This document shows positions 18,721-28,947 of a DNA stretch of 64,000 nt, one piece after another. Positions within the stretch are counted from its first letter, which is position 1, and each line of letters begins with the position of its first letter. This DNA comes from JASGKO01 sp049840595 (GTDB lineage: Bacteria; Verrucomicrobiota; Verrucomicrobiia; Chthoniobacterales; Chthoniobacteraceae). The DNA is taken from assembly GCA_049840595.1 (NCBI GenBank), contig JASGKO010000041.1, forward strand, positions 124,001 to 188,000. The letters run 5' to 3'. The translations under genes were made by a program, and so were the position numbers. The notes under the pieces are model-generated. The model worked only from the letters and a program-made list of their open reading frames with translations, was not told the DNA's origin and made no database searches.

Positions 18721-19604
18721 AGGATATCAATCTGGTGCAACCACGCGAGCGCATCGCCGGGCCAGGCCCTGGCCTCCAGGGTGCAGCGGAGGCCGTAGCC
18801 GTGGCCGCCAGTGGAGTAGAATTTGAACTCGTGCGGAATCTTTGCGGTGGTGAGCGCGGCATCGTAAAGCTTACTGCCGGGGGCAAAGCGTCGGTCGTCT
18901 TCGTTGTGAACGATGAGCGTCGGTGGGATGGCGGCTTTCAGATTCAAGTCCGCCGCGACGTGGCCGTGGCCATCGTCGAGATAGGCGGGATAGACGAGCA
19001 CGACGAAATCGGGGCGGCAGCTTTGCTGGTCGGTCTCGTCGAGGGCCGGATAGGCGCGCTGGCCGAAGTGGTTGCTGGCCCTGGCCGCGAGATTGCCCCC
19101 GGCGGAGAAGCCGATGACGCCGAGTTTCTTCGGATCGAGGTTCCACTCCCCGGCGTGGGCGCGGGTGAGGCTAAGCGCGCGCTGAATATCCTGCAACGCG
19201 CCCTCGCGGTTGTCGGGCACGCGGTATTTCAAAACCAGCGCGGTGATGCCGTGGGCATTCAACCACGCGGCGATCTCGGTGCCTTCGAGATTGTAGGCGA
19301 GCAGCTTGTAGGCGCCGCCAGGGCAGACGATCATCGCCGGGGCGGGACGGCCCGATTTTGGGGCGGGATAAATCGCAAGCGTGGGATGGCTGATGCAGGT
19401 GAAGCGCTGAACGTCGTCGCCCTTCGCGGGCAGTTCCTGCTCGGGCTCCTTGCTTGCAGAGCCGGGCATTTTTCCCTCGGGCCAGATTTCCACCGTCTGC
19501 GCGGCTGGGCCGGGCGCAGGCGAGGGAGCGGGGGCCAGCTTGGCGGCGTGAGCAAAGCCCCCGGCCAGAACAGCGCACGAGAAAACGAGAAACGACGTTT
19601 TCAT
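18717..19604 (-). CDS. Secreted alpha/beta-hydrolase esterase (acetylxylan-esterase-like)
   Basis: After a signal peptide ending near GGFAHA and a Pro/Ala-rich linker, the fold shows the oxyanion segment IVCPGGAYKLLAYNLEG, the nucleophile elbow GFSAGGNLA, VHNEDDRRFAP near the acid Asp and GGHGYGL with the catalytic His. This pattern belongs to the BD-FAE/endo-xylanase-associated esterase group that removes acetyl or feruloyl groups from plant polysaccharides. The start at 19604 (MKTSFLVFS) fits the signal peptide and leaves 4 bp after the GH28 stop. Substrate is inferred from context. Confidence 0.8.
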   Translation of the reverse strand: MKTSFLVFSCAVLAGGFAHAAKLAPAPSPAPGPAAQTVEIWPEGKMPGSASKEPEQELPAKGDDVQRFTCISHPTLAIYPAPKSGRPAPAMIVCPGGAYKLLAYNLEGTEIAAWLNAHGITALVLKYRVPDNREGALQDIQRALSLTRAHAGEWNLDPKKLGVIGFSAGGNLAARASNHFGQRAYPALDETDQQSCRPDFVVLVYPAYLDDGHGHVAADLNLKAAIPPTLIVHNEDDRRFAPGSKLYDAALTTAKIPHEFKFYSTGGHGYGLRCTLEARAWPGDALAWLHQIDIL

Positions 19605-19608
19605 AAAA

Positions 19609-20970
19609 TCAGTGCGAAGCGAGATCGGCGGGCGTGACGTTTTCGGCATCGATCACGACCGTGGCCGGGCGGGCATCGGGTTGGAGTGGAGTCACTTTCA
19701 CATCCTTGAAGGTGAGACCTTTGACGTGACGGATGTAGATGCCGGAGGCGGGAATCTTTTTACCGAACATGCTGAACTCGGGATAGGCCTTCTCCTTCTC
19801 GGGGAGCTGGATTTTCGCATCCTCGGCGGTGCCGCCGCCGGGGACTTCGAGCTGGACGTTCTCGAGCGTGACGTTTTCCACCGGATGGCCGGGAATGCCG
19901 TTGATGAGAATACCCACCACCTTCACATTTTTCGCGGTCACGTTTTTGATCGTCACGTCGCTGAGCGTGCTCGCCGGTTTCGGCTGATCGCCCGCGCGGA
20001 AGGTCTTGAGCCGCGCCCCGAGACGGATGCTGATCGGCACGCTCACTCCATCCATCGTCACGTCGCTGATGTTTACCTTGCTGAGGCTCGCGCCATCCAC
20101 CTCGTAGAGCGCGATGCCGGCCATGTCCGTATTCGTTACCGTGCAGCGCGAGACGGTGATGTTTTCAAACCCGCCGTAAGACTCGGTGCCGAGCTTGATC
20201 GCATTGGTGCGGGTGGAGAGCCGGCAATCGCTGGCGACGATGTCGCGCGATGGCGTGCCGCTGGTGGACTTGATGACGATGGCATCGTCGCCACTGATAA
20301 TGTCGCAATTCGTGACGTGGATATTTTCACTCGAATCAATGTCCACCCCGTCGTTGTTACGCAGCCGCTGGTCACGCGTGCGAATGGTGAGCCCATCGAC
20401 GACCGCATTTTTCGACTGCGAGAAATGGAGCGTCCACGCCCCGGGATTGGTGAGATGCACGCCACGCACGGCGATGTCGGAGCACCGCACCCAGCGAATG
20501 AGAAACGGGCGCATCGAAAAAGGCTTTTGATGCGAGGCGAGCACCTTCCCCTGCCCGTCGATGGTTCCCTTGCCCTCGATCGCCACGTGGCGGGCCTCCA
20601 CCGCGACGATCAGCGCATGGCCCATCGGGTTGCCGCTGCCGTCGATGAATGGATCGAGGTTGCGATAATCGGCCGCATTGGTGCTGCCGAGGATGGTCGC
20701 GCCCTCGTCGAGCTGGAGCGTGAGGTTGCTCTTGAGCTGGACGGTGCCGGTGAGATACCGCCCGGCGGGGAACTCCAGCGTGCCGCCACCCGCCGCCGCG
20801 AGATCATCAATCGCCTTTTGCAGGCTGGTGGTATTGAGCGTGGTGCCGTCGCCGAGAACGCCGGCTTTGGTCACGTCCACGATTTTGGGTTCTGCCGCCG
20901 ACAGCGAAGGCGCGAACAGGAGGCCGAGCGCCGCCAGCGAAGTGAGGAGCGTTGCTTTGAATTGGGGCAT
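19609..20970 (-). CDS. Secreted glycoside hydrolase family 28 (second copy, diverged)
   Basis: A signal peptide (LLTSLAALGLLFAPSLSAAEP) is followed by GVLGDGTTLNTTSLQKAIDD and a parallel beta-helix of 453 residues. Catalytic blocks read NNDGVDIDSSENI (NTDG-type), SGDDAIVIKS (paired Asp) and further repeats around GTESYGGFENI. It is clearly different from the other GH28 of the operon, with no nearly identical stretch, so the two probably cut different linkages rather than being a recent duplication. It sits 18 bp after the GH59 stop. Confidence 0.85.
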   Translation of the reverse strand: MPQFKATLLTSLAALGLLFAPSLSAAEPKIVDVTKAGVLGDGTTLNTTSLQKAIDDLAAAGGGTLEFPAGRYLTGTVQLKSNLTLQLDEGATILGSTNAADYRNLDPFIDGSGNPMGHALIVAVEARHVAIEGKGTIDGQGKVLASHQKPFSMRPFLIRWVRCSDIAVRGVHLTNPGAWTLHFSQSKNAVVDGLTIRTRDQRLRNNDGVDIDSSENIHVTNCDIISGDDAIVIKSTSGTPSRDIVASDCRLSTRTNAIKLGTESYGGFENITVSRCTVTNTDMAGIALYEVDGASLSKVNISDVTMDGVSVPISIRLGARLKTFRAGDQPKPASTLSDVTIKNVTAKNVKVVGILINGIPGHPVENVTLENVQLEVPGGGTAEDAKIQLPEKEKAYPEFSMFGKKIPASGIYIRHVKGLTFKDVKVTPLQPDARPATVVIDAENVTPADLASH

Positions 20971-20988
20971 AAGCGGGATGGTTGAGGT

Positions 20989-23152
20989 TTAGGAATGATT
21001 ACGCGCGCTGGCGTAGATGGGAGACTGGCCCGGGTTGGGCGTAGTGGGCTTCGGCATTGGGGCACCGAGGGCCTTGATGAGCAGGTTGTCGTAATACGGG
21101 GTGCTGAGCTTTTTCTTGTCAGTCCCGGCCCGCAGCCCGGCCATGCCGCGGGCGTAAACGTTGTCGGTCGCGGTGAGCACCTGCCTGCCATCCACGAAGC
21201 CGGTGATGGTGGTGCCTTCGAAGCGCAGCTTCAGATTGTGCCATTGGTTCGGCGCAATGTTGGGCAGCAGGATCGAGCCGAGCGACACAGGGCCGCCCGC
21301 GCTGTCGTCGCCAGCCTTGCCCGCCTTGATCAACGCCTGCTGCTCCACGTCGCCCTCCAGCTTCTTCGGGTTGCGCTTGAGGCCGCGAATGAGCACGAGA
21401 TCGCACTGCCCGTTATCGGCGAGATTGAGATAATAGCCGCGCGGGACGTTGCGGAAGCCGGGGCCGACGTTGTTGACGCGCCCCATCACGCCCGCGGAAT
21501 CGCCGGGGTTGAGGTAAACATCCACGCTCACCTCGTAGTCGCGCCACTGGTCATCGCCAATGACGGTGTAGGGCATGTATTCCGGCGCCCACTCGATCGG
21601 GCGCACCGGCACCACCTGGCGCAGGCATTTCCCCTGGTGATCGGGCCGGTCGGCAAGCTCGAAAACATCCGCGATATCCGCGGTGTAACGCGGGAGATAG
21701 CCGTAATCCTTCGGATTCGCATACTCGTCGAACGTCTCGTAATACGGGAACGGAAACGCGTGGTCCGCCGGCACATCGGCAAAGGAACCCTTTTGCTGGC
21801 CGGTGGTGGTGGAGAGGGAGTAGATGGAATTGGGCTCAAGCGTGATCGTGAAGCCGCCCGGCACCGGCTTCGAGATCGGCCTGCTGGACGAACTGCGCCT
21901 GCTCGTTGCTCCGCCACACGCAAAGCTTTTTGCTCGAAAGACCACCGCCCACCTGGAAGTGCAACTGCTGCAGGGCGGTTGCGCCCTTGGTCTCGAGGAT
22001 GATGCTGTAGTCCGCATCGGTCGCGGCGGGCGCTTTCATCGTCACGTAGGTGCCGCCGCCGCTCAGGTCGCCGCTGCCGCCATTGAGGTATTGCCAGCCG
22101 AGCTGGGTAAACTGCCCGTAGTGCGCGTAGCCCCAGAGCGCCTCGCGCACATCATAGTGGCCGCTCCACGGCGAGCGCGCGAGCAGCGCGGCGGGGTCTT
22201 CGGAATACGGCTCCATCGGATAGACGCCCGCGATTCCATACCAGTTCACGATCTTGGTCGCGCCGCTGCGGAGGAAGTTTTCGTTGAACGCCTTCACGAT
22301 GCTGATCGCGCAGTCGAAGCCCTTCAAATAGACGTGTTCCTCGGTATTCCAGATCGGCTTGCCCCATTGCGCGGCCTGCTGCTGCACCTCGGGCGAGGGC
22401 GGGATGCGGACCAGCGTGTGCGCGCTCAATATCCCGATCGCGTCGCGCAGCTTGTCGTCGGTCGCCATGTCCTTCACGAAGTCGAATTTATTCGCCGGGA
22501 AGTTGTCGAAGGCGTGGATCGGGACTTTTTGAAAACCGTGCGCGTCGAGCGTGGCCCGGAGCATTTTCACGAAGTCGTTGCTCACCCCTTTTTCATTGCG
22601 GCAGCCGATGGCGTCGAACTCCAGGCCATAGATCTGGCGCAGCCCTTCCAGCCATTTCGTGTAGTAATCGGCGGCATCCTGGGTCCAGAACCTGCCGTTG
22701 CCGATCCAGCCGGGAGCGGCCCAGCCGGTGCCATCGAGGGTGAGCGCGGGGTTGCGCTTTTTCGCCTCGGTGAGCACCCACCACGTATAGCCGCGCTGGT
22801 AGTTGAGGTCGTCGCGGGTGTGCATGTGGCTTGGCATCGAGCCCTGAGTGGCGTTGCCATCGCCGGGAATTTCCACCAGTAGCGCGCTCACCGAAGCACC
22901 GAACTTGGGCTTGTAGATTAAATCAAGAATCTGGCTCCGCTGCGGCTCGGGATAATCCTTCAACAATACCGAAGTCGCGCCGCCGCCATCTACGACGCCG
23001 ATGCCATCGAAGCGCTTGCCTCCGGCGTGGCCGTCGAGGGTGATGGATTGCGGACCAGCCGGGGAACTGGCCGCAGTCGGTGCATCCGCGGCCAGCACCG
23101 GCCCAGCGGAAAGAACGCACGAGAGAAAGAGGGTTGCTCGGAGTTGGCGCAT
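20989..23152 (-). CDS. Secreted GH59-type galactosidase (galactocerebrosidase-like), one frameshift
   Basis: A signal peptide ending near VLAAD is followed by LDGHAGGKRFDGIGVVDGGG, the hallmark opening of galactosylceramidase-type GH59 enzymes. Candidate catalytic glutamates are in GCRNEKG (acid/base) and IWNTEEH (nucleophile). The C-terminal part from FPYYETFDEYANPKDYGYLP onward is the lectin/laminin-G-like domain of this family. The frame breaks near 21860: ...QADLEAGAG must join GFTITLEPNSIYSLSTT in the next frame, as if one extra base were present. The joined length is about 720 residues, normal for GH59. In a pectin operon the likely target is galactose-containing side chains rather than a glycolipid; that is inference. 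Confidence 0.78.
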
Positions 23153-23164
23153 CGTAGGGTGGGG

Positions 23165-25790
23165 TTATTTAAGCTTGGTCACGAAATGATATTTACCGGC
23201 GGAAACGGTCTGCGGAGCGCTTTGATCGGGGAGCTGGACCGTGGCCGTGGCGTTGGGCGGCACCACGATGTCCATCGCGATTTCACCCGCTTTTTTCGTC
23301 CAGGCGCTGGAGGCGGTGCCGTACGGCGTCTTGAGCGTGGCGCGGGCGGAGTCGAGTTGCGGGCTCACCAGCGGGCGGATGAAGAAATGCCGGTAGCCAG
23401 CTTGTGCCGGATCGGGCGCCAGGCCGGCCACGCGCTCGACCATCCACTGGCCAATCGCCCCATAGGCATAGTGGTTGAACGAGTTCATCTCCACGTCGCC
23501 GAAGCCCTTGTCGCGGGTGTAGCTGTTCCAGCGCTCCCACATCGTCGTCGCCCCCTGGTTGATCGGGTAAAACCAGGAGGGATACGTTTCCTGAAACAGC
23601 AGCGTGGCCGCGACATCGCTGTGGCCGGTTTCGTCCAGTGCCTGTGCGATGAACGGAGTGCCCAGAAAGCCGGTGCGCAAATGATCGTCGGCCGCCTTCA
23701 CGAGGCGCACCAGATTTTCGCCCGCCTTCGCCTTGAGCTCGGGGGGCAATAAATCGAAGGCGATTGCCAGCACGTAGGCGGTTTGGGTTTCGGGCGCGTT
23801 TTGCAATTTACCCTCGGTGTCGAAATACGCTTTCACGAAAGCGGCGCGCACGGTGTCGGCTTCTTCGCCATAGCGTTTCGCCTCATCGCTCCGTCCCAGC
23901 ACGCGGGCGGAATCCGCGAGAATCCGGGCACTCCGCGCATAGAAAGCACCCCCGAGCAGCGACACCGGCGTATCCCCGCGACGATAGCCCATCCAGTTCT
24001 TCGCCTTTTGCTGCGGGTAGGGCTGCAACCAGTCGCCGTAGCCGCCGATCTTCGGCAACAGGCCATCGACCGATTGCGCGCGATACCAGCCGACGAGCTT
24101 TTCCATCATTTCGAAATTTTCCGCGAGCACGCTCGCATCTCCGGTGCGCACGTAAACCTCCCACGGAATCACCGTCGCCGCATCCATCCAGCCCGGGCTC
24201 CGAGCTTTGAAGCCCTTGCTCGCATTCGGCACGATATCGGGGATCGCGCCATCCGCCTCCTGCTCTTCGCGCATGGACTGGAGCCAGCTTTTCCAAAAGG
24301 CGAGCGCGTCCGTGTTGAGCATCGCGGTCGCGCAGAAGACTTCCGCATCCCCCGTCCAGCCCATGCGCTCGTCCCGCTGCGGGCAGTCGGTGGGGATGTC
24401 CACCGAGTTGCTGCGCCAGCCCCAGGTGATGTTGCTCTGGAGCTGGTTCAACTTGGCCGAGGAGGAGGCGAAAGTGCCGGTGGTCGGCAGGTCGGAATGC
24501 AGCACCACGCCCGTGACCCAATCCTTCTGCGGCGTGACGCCCGCCGGAAGGCCGGAGACGCTCCACGTAGCGGAAGCCATGGAAGGTAAAATGCGGCTCC
24601 CACTGGACCGTGCCGTCCTGGGCGGCCGTGTAGGTATCGGTGGATTTGGCGGAGCGGTAGTTTTCCGTATAAAGTGTGCCGTCATCCTTCAGCATCTCGG
24701 CGAAGCGGATGGTGACAGTCTGATCTTTTTGCACCGGGATTTTCACCCGCGCCCAGCCGACCATGTTCTGCCCGAGGTCGAAAATGTAACGTCCCGGCTG
24801 CGGCTGCGTGATTTGCTGGACGGCGAGATCCATCACCTCACGCACCGGGCGCGCCGATTTCGGTGTCAGTTCAGCCGGGCCGGAATTCGCCTCGGCCACC
24901 ACCGGTTTCCAATCTGCAGGCTGGCGGCGCGCATCGTAGTTCTCTCCATCGTAGATGCTGGAGGAAATAATCGGCCCCTCGAAGGAGCCCTCCCATTTCC
25001 CATCGGAAGCAATCGTGTCGAGGGAACCATCCGCGTAGGTAATTTCCAACTGCGCAAGCAACGCCGCGTCCTTGCCATAGGTCCCGCGCACCTTGGGAGC
25101 AAAGGGAATCCGCCCCGCATACCAACCAGCGCCGAGCAAACCCTCGATCGTATTGTCGCCCGACTTCAACTGGCTGGTGACGTCATAAGCCAGCGTATCA
25201 ATCCGCTTGGCGTAAGGGGTGAAGCCATTGGCAAAATGGTCATTGCTCACCCGCACCCCGTTGAGCCGCATCTCGAACAAGCCACGCGCAGTCACATACA
25301 ACCGGGCGCGCGCAATCTTCTTCATCACCGGAAATGAACGACGCACCCAGCCCACTGGCTCCTTGCTGAGATCCGTCGCCCCCGCTGGGCGAATCCATTG
25401 CGCCTTCCAGTCGGTCGCCGCGAGCAGGCCGAGCTCGAAATGCGCGGGTGCGCTCCAGCCCTGCTCCTGGCCGCTCTCATCGCGGAAGTCCACCCGCCAC
25501 TCCACCTGCTGCCGCGAGACCAGTGGCGCGCCCGTCCACGGCACGAAGGTGGATTGCGCGGAGTTCACCCAGCCGCTGTCCCACGTCTTTCCGCTCGTCT
25601 TCGTTTCGAGTCGATAGGCGCTCTGGGCCTTGGCCCCAATCGGAAGCTTCCACGAAAAAGCGGGCGTGACCTCGGAGAAGCCGACCGGATTCACAAATCC
25701 CGCGCCCACCGTTAGCGAACTGGCCGGGGCCGCAAAGGAATGCGGGATGGAGAAGGAAAGGGTGGCGAGCCCGAGGAGGGGATATTTCAT
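23165..25790 (-). CDS. Secreted alpha-L-rhamnosidase, GH78 (one frameshift)
   Basis: The N-terminal Ig-like domain (TPAFSWKLPIGAKAQSAYRLE), the Bac_rhamnosid_N-type domain (ARLYVTARGLFEMRLNGVRV) and the (alpha/alpha)6 barrel with TDCPQRDERMGWTGDAE define GH78. The barrel continues with DIVPNASK and GDWLQPYP and ends in a beta-sandwich (IRPLVSPQLDSARATLKTPYG). The frame breaks near 24568: HGFRYVE must continue as VSGLPAGVTPQKDW in the next frame, restored by removing one base. The joined protein is about 875 residues. It releases terminal rhamnose, fitting a rhamnogalacturonan-I target. It lies 12 bp upstream of the GH59 start. Confidence 0.85.
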
Positions 25791-25833
25791 TCTAAGTCGT
25801 CAGTTTGGTTTAATCGTTTCGCGATTCTCGGCA

Positions 25834-25855
25834 GGTTTTTCCTTTCGGAGAAACC
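25834..25855 (-). promoter_or_regulatory. Intra-operon hairpin between GH2 and GH78
   Basis: The largest intergenic gap of the operon (138 bp) holds a 9-bp stem with a GAAA tetraloop on the minus strand (one mismatch). There is no T-run after it, so it is more likely an mRNA-stability or processing element than a terminator. Confidence 0.35.
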
Positions 25856-25928
25856 TCCAAGTGCGATTGCAGCAAATTGGCCGCTCCCGGCCATTTCGCG
25901 CAACCCGCGCGCCCTCTCGTATTTTCAT

Positions 25929-28910
25929 TCATTGATCGTAGCTACGGTAGAATGGCTTGAACGGTTTAACCACATCCGTCGCGTCGCCAAACCAGCGGGT
26001 CAGCGCCGTGGGCCACGTGCGGCCCAGCGGCAGCAGGGTGAAATGGCCGGCGACGTGCGGCGTCTTGTCGGCATTCACGCTGACTTCGGGTCCGCCCGCT
26101 TTATTACCGAGGCCGGAGATCACGGCGTTGTGCCCGAGGATCAACTGATCCTTCACCCGCTCCACCGCCACATCGCCCGGGGTGGTCGCAAGGGCGAGGC
26201 CGTGGCCAGTCGCGGTGGTGAGCAGAGCGAGCTCGGTTTCGCGGCGGTTGCCGCGGAAATAAAGGTCGTCAGCATTGAGATGAAAAAGGCCGAATTCATC
26301 GAGGCGGTCCTTGCCGGGGTAGCCCGCATACGGCCCCTGCCCGATCCAGCGGAACTCGGTGAAGGCCGTCGGGAGCACGATGGAAAGCCCAGCCTCCGGA
26401 AGCATCCCGGTAGCACTGGTCGGGACGTAATCGTAGCTGAACGCGAGGGTTCCGTTGGCGGCGATTTCCACCTGGTAACCACCGACAAAGGACTGCTCCC
26501 TCTTATCGGAACGCGGGTAGGTTCCGGAAACACTCAATGTCGTCCGGTCTCCCGGTGTCTCAACTTTCACCACCGGCGCGGTGAGCTCCTTCAACGTGGA
26601 ATCCACCCACAGGTCGCCGTGTTTGATGCGCAGTTGCTCGGGCTGGGTGAGCTTGCGCGAGGCGCGCGGATAAATTCCGGCGACGATGACTTTCCCCGCC
26701 GGGTCGGCAATGGTGAGTTCACCCGTGGTCTTCATCACCTTGAGCGTCCACTGCGGGTTCTTGATCGTGATCGCGGTTTCGTCCTGCGTCACCTTCGGTG
26801 CACCCACGCCGGGCAGCGCGCTGAGCCAGGCGTCACGGTGCGCATCAGGTAGATCGAGGCGAATCGTGCGTTCGTTGATTTGCCATCCGCTTTGATCGAC
26901 GCAGCGCAGGTTCAGCGTAAGAACGTCGCCCGCGGCTTTCGCCGGAATTTCGACCGGGATCGACAGCGTTTCCTTTTCATGCGCGGCGGCGCTGGGCGAG
27001 AGGCTGCCCTGATCGAGCACCTCGCCGTTGCGTTGCAACGTCCAATTCAATTGGCAGCCGTTGAGCGAGCGGAAGTCGTAGCGATTCTCCACCGTCACCG
27101 CGATCTTCTGTGCGCCGGGCTGGACAGCGGCGGAAGTCTCCTCGATCTGCACCGGCGCATACACCTTGCGCATTTCCCAGAAGTCCGTCTGCGGCGTGCG
27201 GTCGGCATAGGTGATCCCGTCCTCGCCATCGAGGCCATGGGTATCGTAGTGCCGATGCGGATCGAGCCAGACATCCATCGCCGGTTTCTTCGGGTCCACT
27301 GGCTGGTCACTCGTCTCAAGCAAGCCTTGATCCATGAGGTGCCAGATCGCACCGCCCGCAAAGGTTGGCGTCGATTGCAGGATACCCCACTCGTCCTGAA
27401 TCCGATCGGCCGCCAGCCCATTGGCGTGGGCGTACTCGGTGAGAATCATCGGCCGCGGCAAATCCCGGGCAAAGCGGCGCAGCATGCTCATCGACGGGTA
27501 ATGCGGCGAATAAATATCCACGAAATCCGGGAAGGACTTCCAGTTCTTGTCGAAGTAGCTGCCGACGGTCGGGTAGCAAATCGGGCGGGTCGGATCGAGC
27601 GCCTTGGCCCGGCGACCGGCGTCGAACAAGAGATCGGCGATCTTGTTTTCATTGCCGATGCTCCAGATGATCACCGAAGCGTGATCCTTGTCGCGATTGA
27701 TCGTCGCATCGACCCGGGCAAACACGGCATCGTGGTAGGCGGGATTGTTTTTCTGACCATCCTGGAAATGCGCGAGCGGCACTTCACAGAGGACGTAGAT
27801 GCCCATCTCATCGCATAACTTGAGGAAGCGGGAGTTCGGCGGGTAGTGGGAGGTGCGGACAAAGTTCACGTTCCCCTTTTTCATGATCGCGAGATCGCGC
27901 TGCCAGTCCTGTTCCGTCGTCGCGCGGCCCACTTCCGGGGCTTCGTCGTGGCGATCCACGCCGTGCAGTTTGATCGGGTGGCCGTTGAGTTGCAGCACCT
28001 TGTTCACGATCGAGACTTCGCGGAGACCGATTCGCTCCACGACCTTTTGCAGGGGCTGGCCCTGCGCCGAAAGCGTAAGCTGCAAGCGGTAGAGCGAAGG
28101 CGTTTCCGCAGTCCAAAGCTGCGGCTTCGCGACGTGCACCACCGCAGCGCAATGGCCGCTCGCCGCGCGCGGCAAAGCGAACTCCTGCACCAGCCCGCCA
28201 TCGGGGGCAAGCAGCCGGCCCTGCACCTCCCCATCCGGCTGGCTCACGGCGACGTCCACCGACAAATCGGCCGCGCCGTCGCTGGTGAGATGGGTCTGCG
28301 CGGTCACATCCTGCATATGATTCTCCGGCACGGAGAAAGCCGTGACGGCGCGAAAAATGCCGGAGAGATCCCAATCGTCGTAAACGTCGGACTGCCACGC
28401 AATCGGCTTGGTCGTGACCTGGATCGCGAGCACGTTTTCCGCAGTGGGATCGGCGGACAGCGCATCGGTAATATCGAGCGTCGTGGGATTGAAGGCACTC
28501 GCCGCCGAGGAACCGACTTTGACCCCATTCACCCACGCATCGAAGGCATAGGCCACGCCCTCGAAGCGCAGGCACACCCGGCGTCCCTTGCGCCAGCCCG
28601 CCGGAACGCGGAAGGCATGGCGATACAGGCCGAGCCCATCCTGCAGATCCAGGTAGTAGTGCGGCTCAGCAAAGCCCTGGTTCTCCCAGTTCCCCGGCAC
28701 CTTGATCGTCTTCCACGCCGAGGTATCATAGCCTGGCGTGGAAAAGCTGGCCTCCGCTCCAACCTTGAGCCCGGCGATATATTTGAAGGGCCATTTCCCA
28801 GCCAGGGATTGCGTGAATTTCTGATCCTGCTGCGGATAGGCAGCGATGGGCGCAGCAATCGTCCGGCCCGCAAGGAACGCGAGCGTGACGAGGATTATGG
28901 GGTTCCTCAT
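25929..28910 (-). CDS. Secreted GH2 beta-galactosidase-like enzyme
   Basis: The start MRNPIILVTLAFLAGRTIAA (ATG complement 28908-28910) gives a signal peptide and a 993-residue protein; the frame is open 69 codons further upstream, but that part overlaps the end of the preceding gene. Domains in order: sugar-binding jelly roll (KVPGNWENQGF, VGSSAASAFNPTTLDIT), Ig-like, TIM barrel with HGVDRHDEAPEVGRA, acid/base in IIWSIGNENK (about residue 420) and nucleophile in ILTEYAHA (about 492), another Ig-like domain and a Bgal_small_N-type domain (FTEFRWIGQGPYAGYPGKDR). The domain set matches LacZ-like beta-galactosidases, expected here to trim galactan side chains outside the cytoplasm. Confidence 0.88.
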   Translation of the reverse strand: MRNPIILVTLAFLAGRTIAAPIAAYPQQDQKFTQSLAGKWPFKYIAGLKVGAEASFSTPGYDTSAWKTIKVPGNWENQGFAEPHYYLDLQDGLGLYRHAFRVPAGWRKGRRVCLRFEGVAYAFDAWVNGVKVGSSAASAFNPTTLDITDALSADPTAENVLAIQVTTKPIAWQSDVYDDWDLSGIFRAVTAFSVPENHMQDVTAQTHLTSDGAADLSVDVAVSQPDGEVQGRLLAPDGGLVQEFALPRAASGHCAAVVHVAKPQLWTAETPSLYRLQLTLSAQGQPLQKVVERIGLREVSIVNKVLQLNGHPIKLHGVDRHDEAPEVGRATTEQDWQRDLAIMKKGNVNFVRTSHYPPNSRFLKLCDEMGIYVLCEVPLAHFQDGQKNNPAYHDAVFARVDATINRDKDHASVIIWSIGNENKIADLLFDAGRRAKALDPTRPICYPTVGSYFDKNWKSFPDFVDIYSPHYPSMSMLRRFARDLPRPMILTEYAHANGLAADRIQDEWGILQSTPTFAGGAIWHLMDQGLLETSDQPVDPKKPAMDVWLDPHRHYDTHGLDGEDGITYADRTPQTDFWEMRKVYAPVQIEETSAAVQPGAQKIAVTVENRYDFRSLNGCQLNWTLQRNGEVLDQGSLSPSAAAHEKETLSIPVEIPAKAAGDVLTLNLRCVDQSGWQINERTIRLDLPDAHRDAWLSALPGVGAPKVTQDETAITIKNPQWTLKVMKTTGELTIADPAGKVIVAGIYPRASRKLTQPEQLRIKHGDLWVDSTLKELTAPVVKVETPGDRTTLSVSGTYPRSDKREQSFVGGYQVEIAANGTLAFSYDYVPTSATGMLPEAGLSIVLPTAFTEFRWIGQGPYAGYPGKDRLDEFGLFHLNADDLYFRGNRRETELALLTTATGHGLALATTPGDVAVERVKDQLILGHNAVISGLGNKAGGPEVSVNADKTPHVAGHFTLLPLGRTWPTALTRWFGDATDVVKPFKPFYRSYDQ

Positions 28911-28947
28911 GAATGGGTCGGATTTGGGTTTGGGTGGCCGGAGGCCA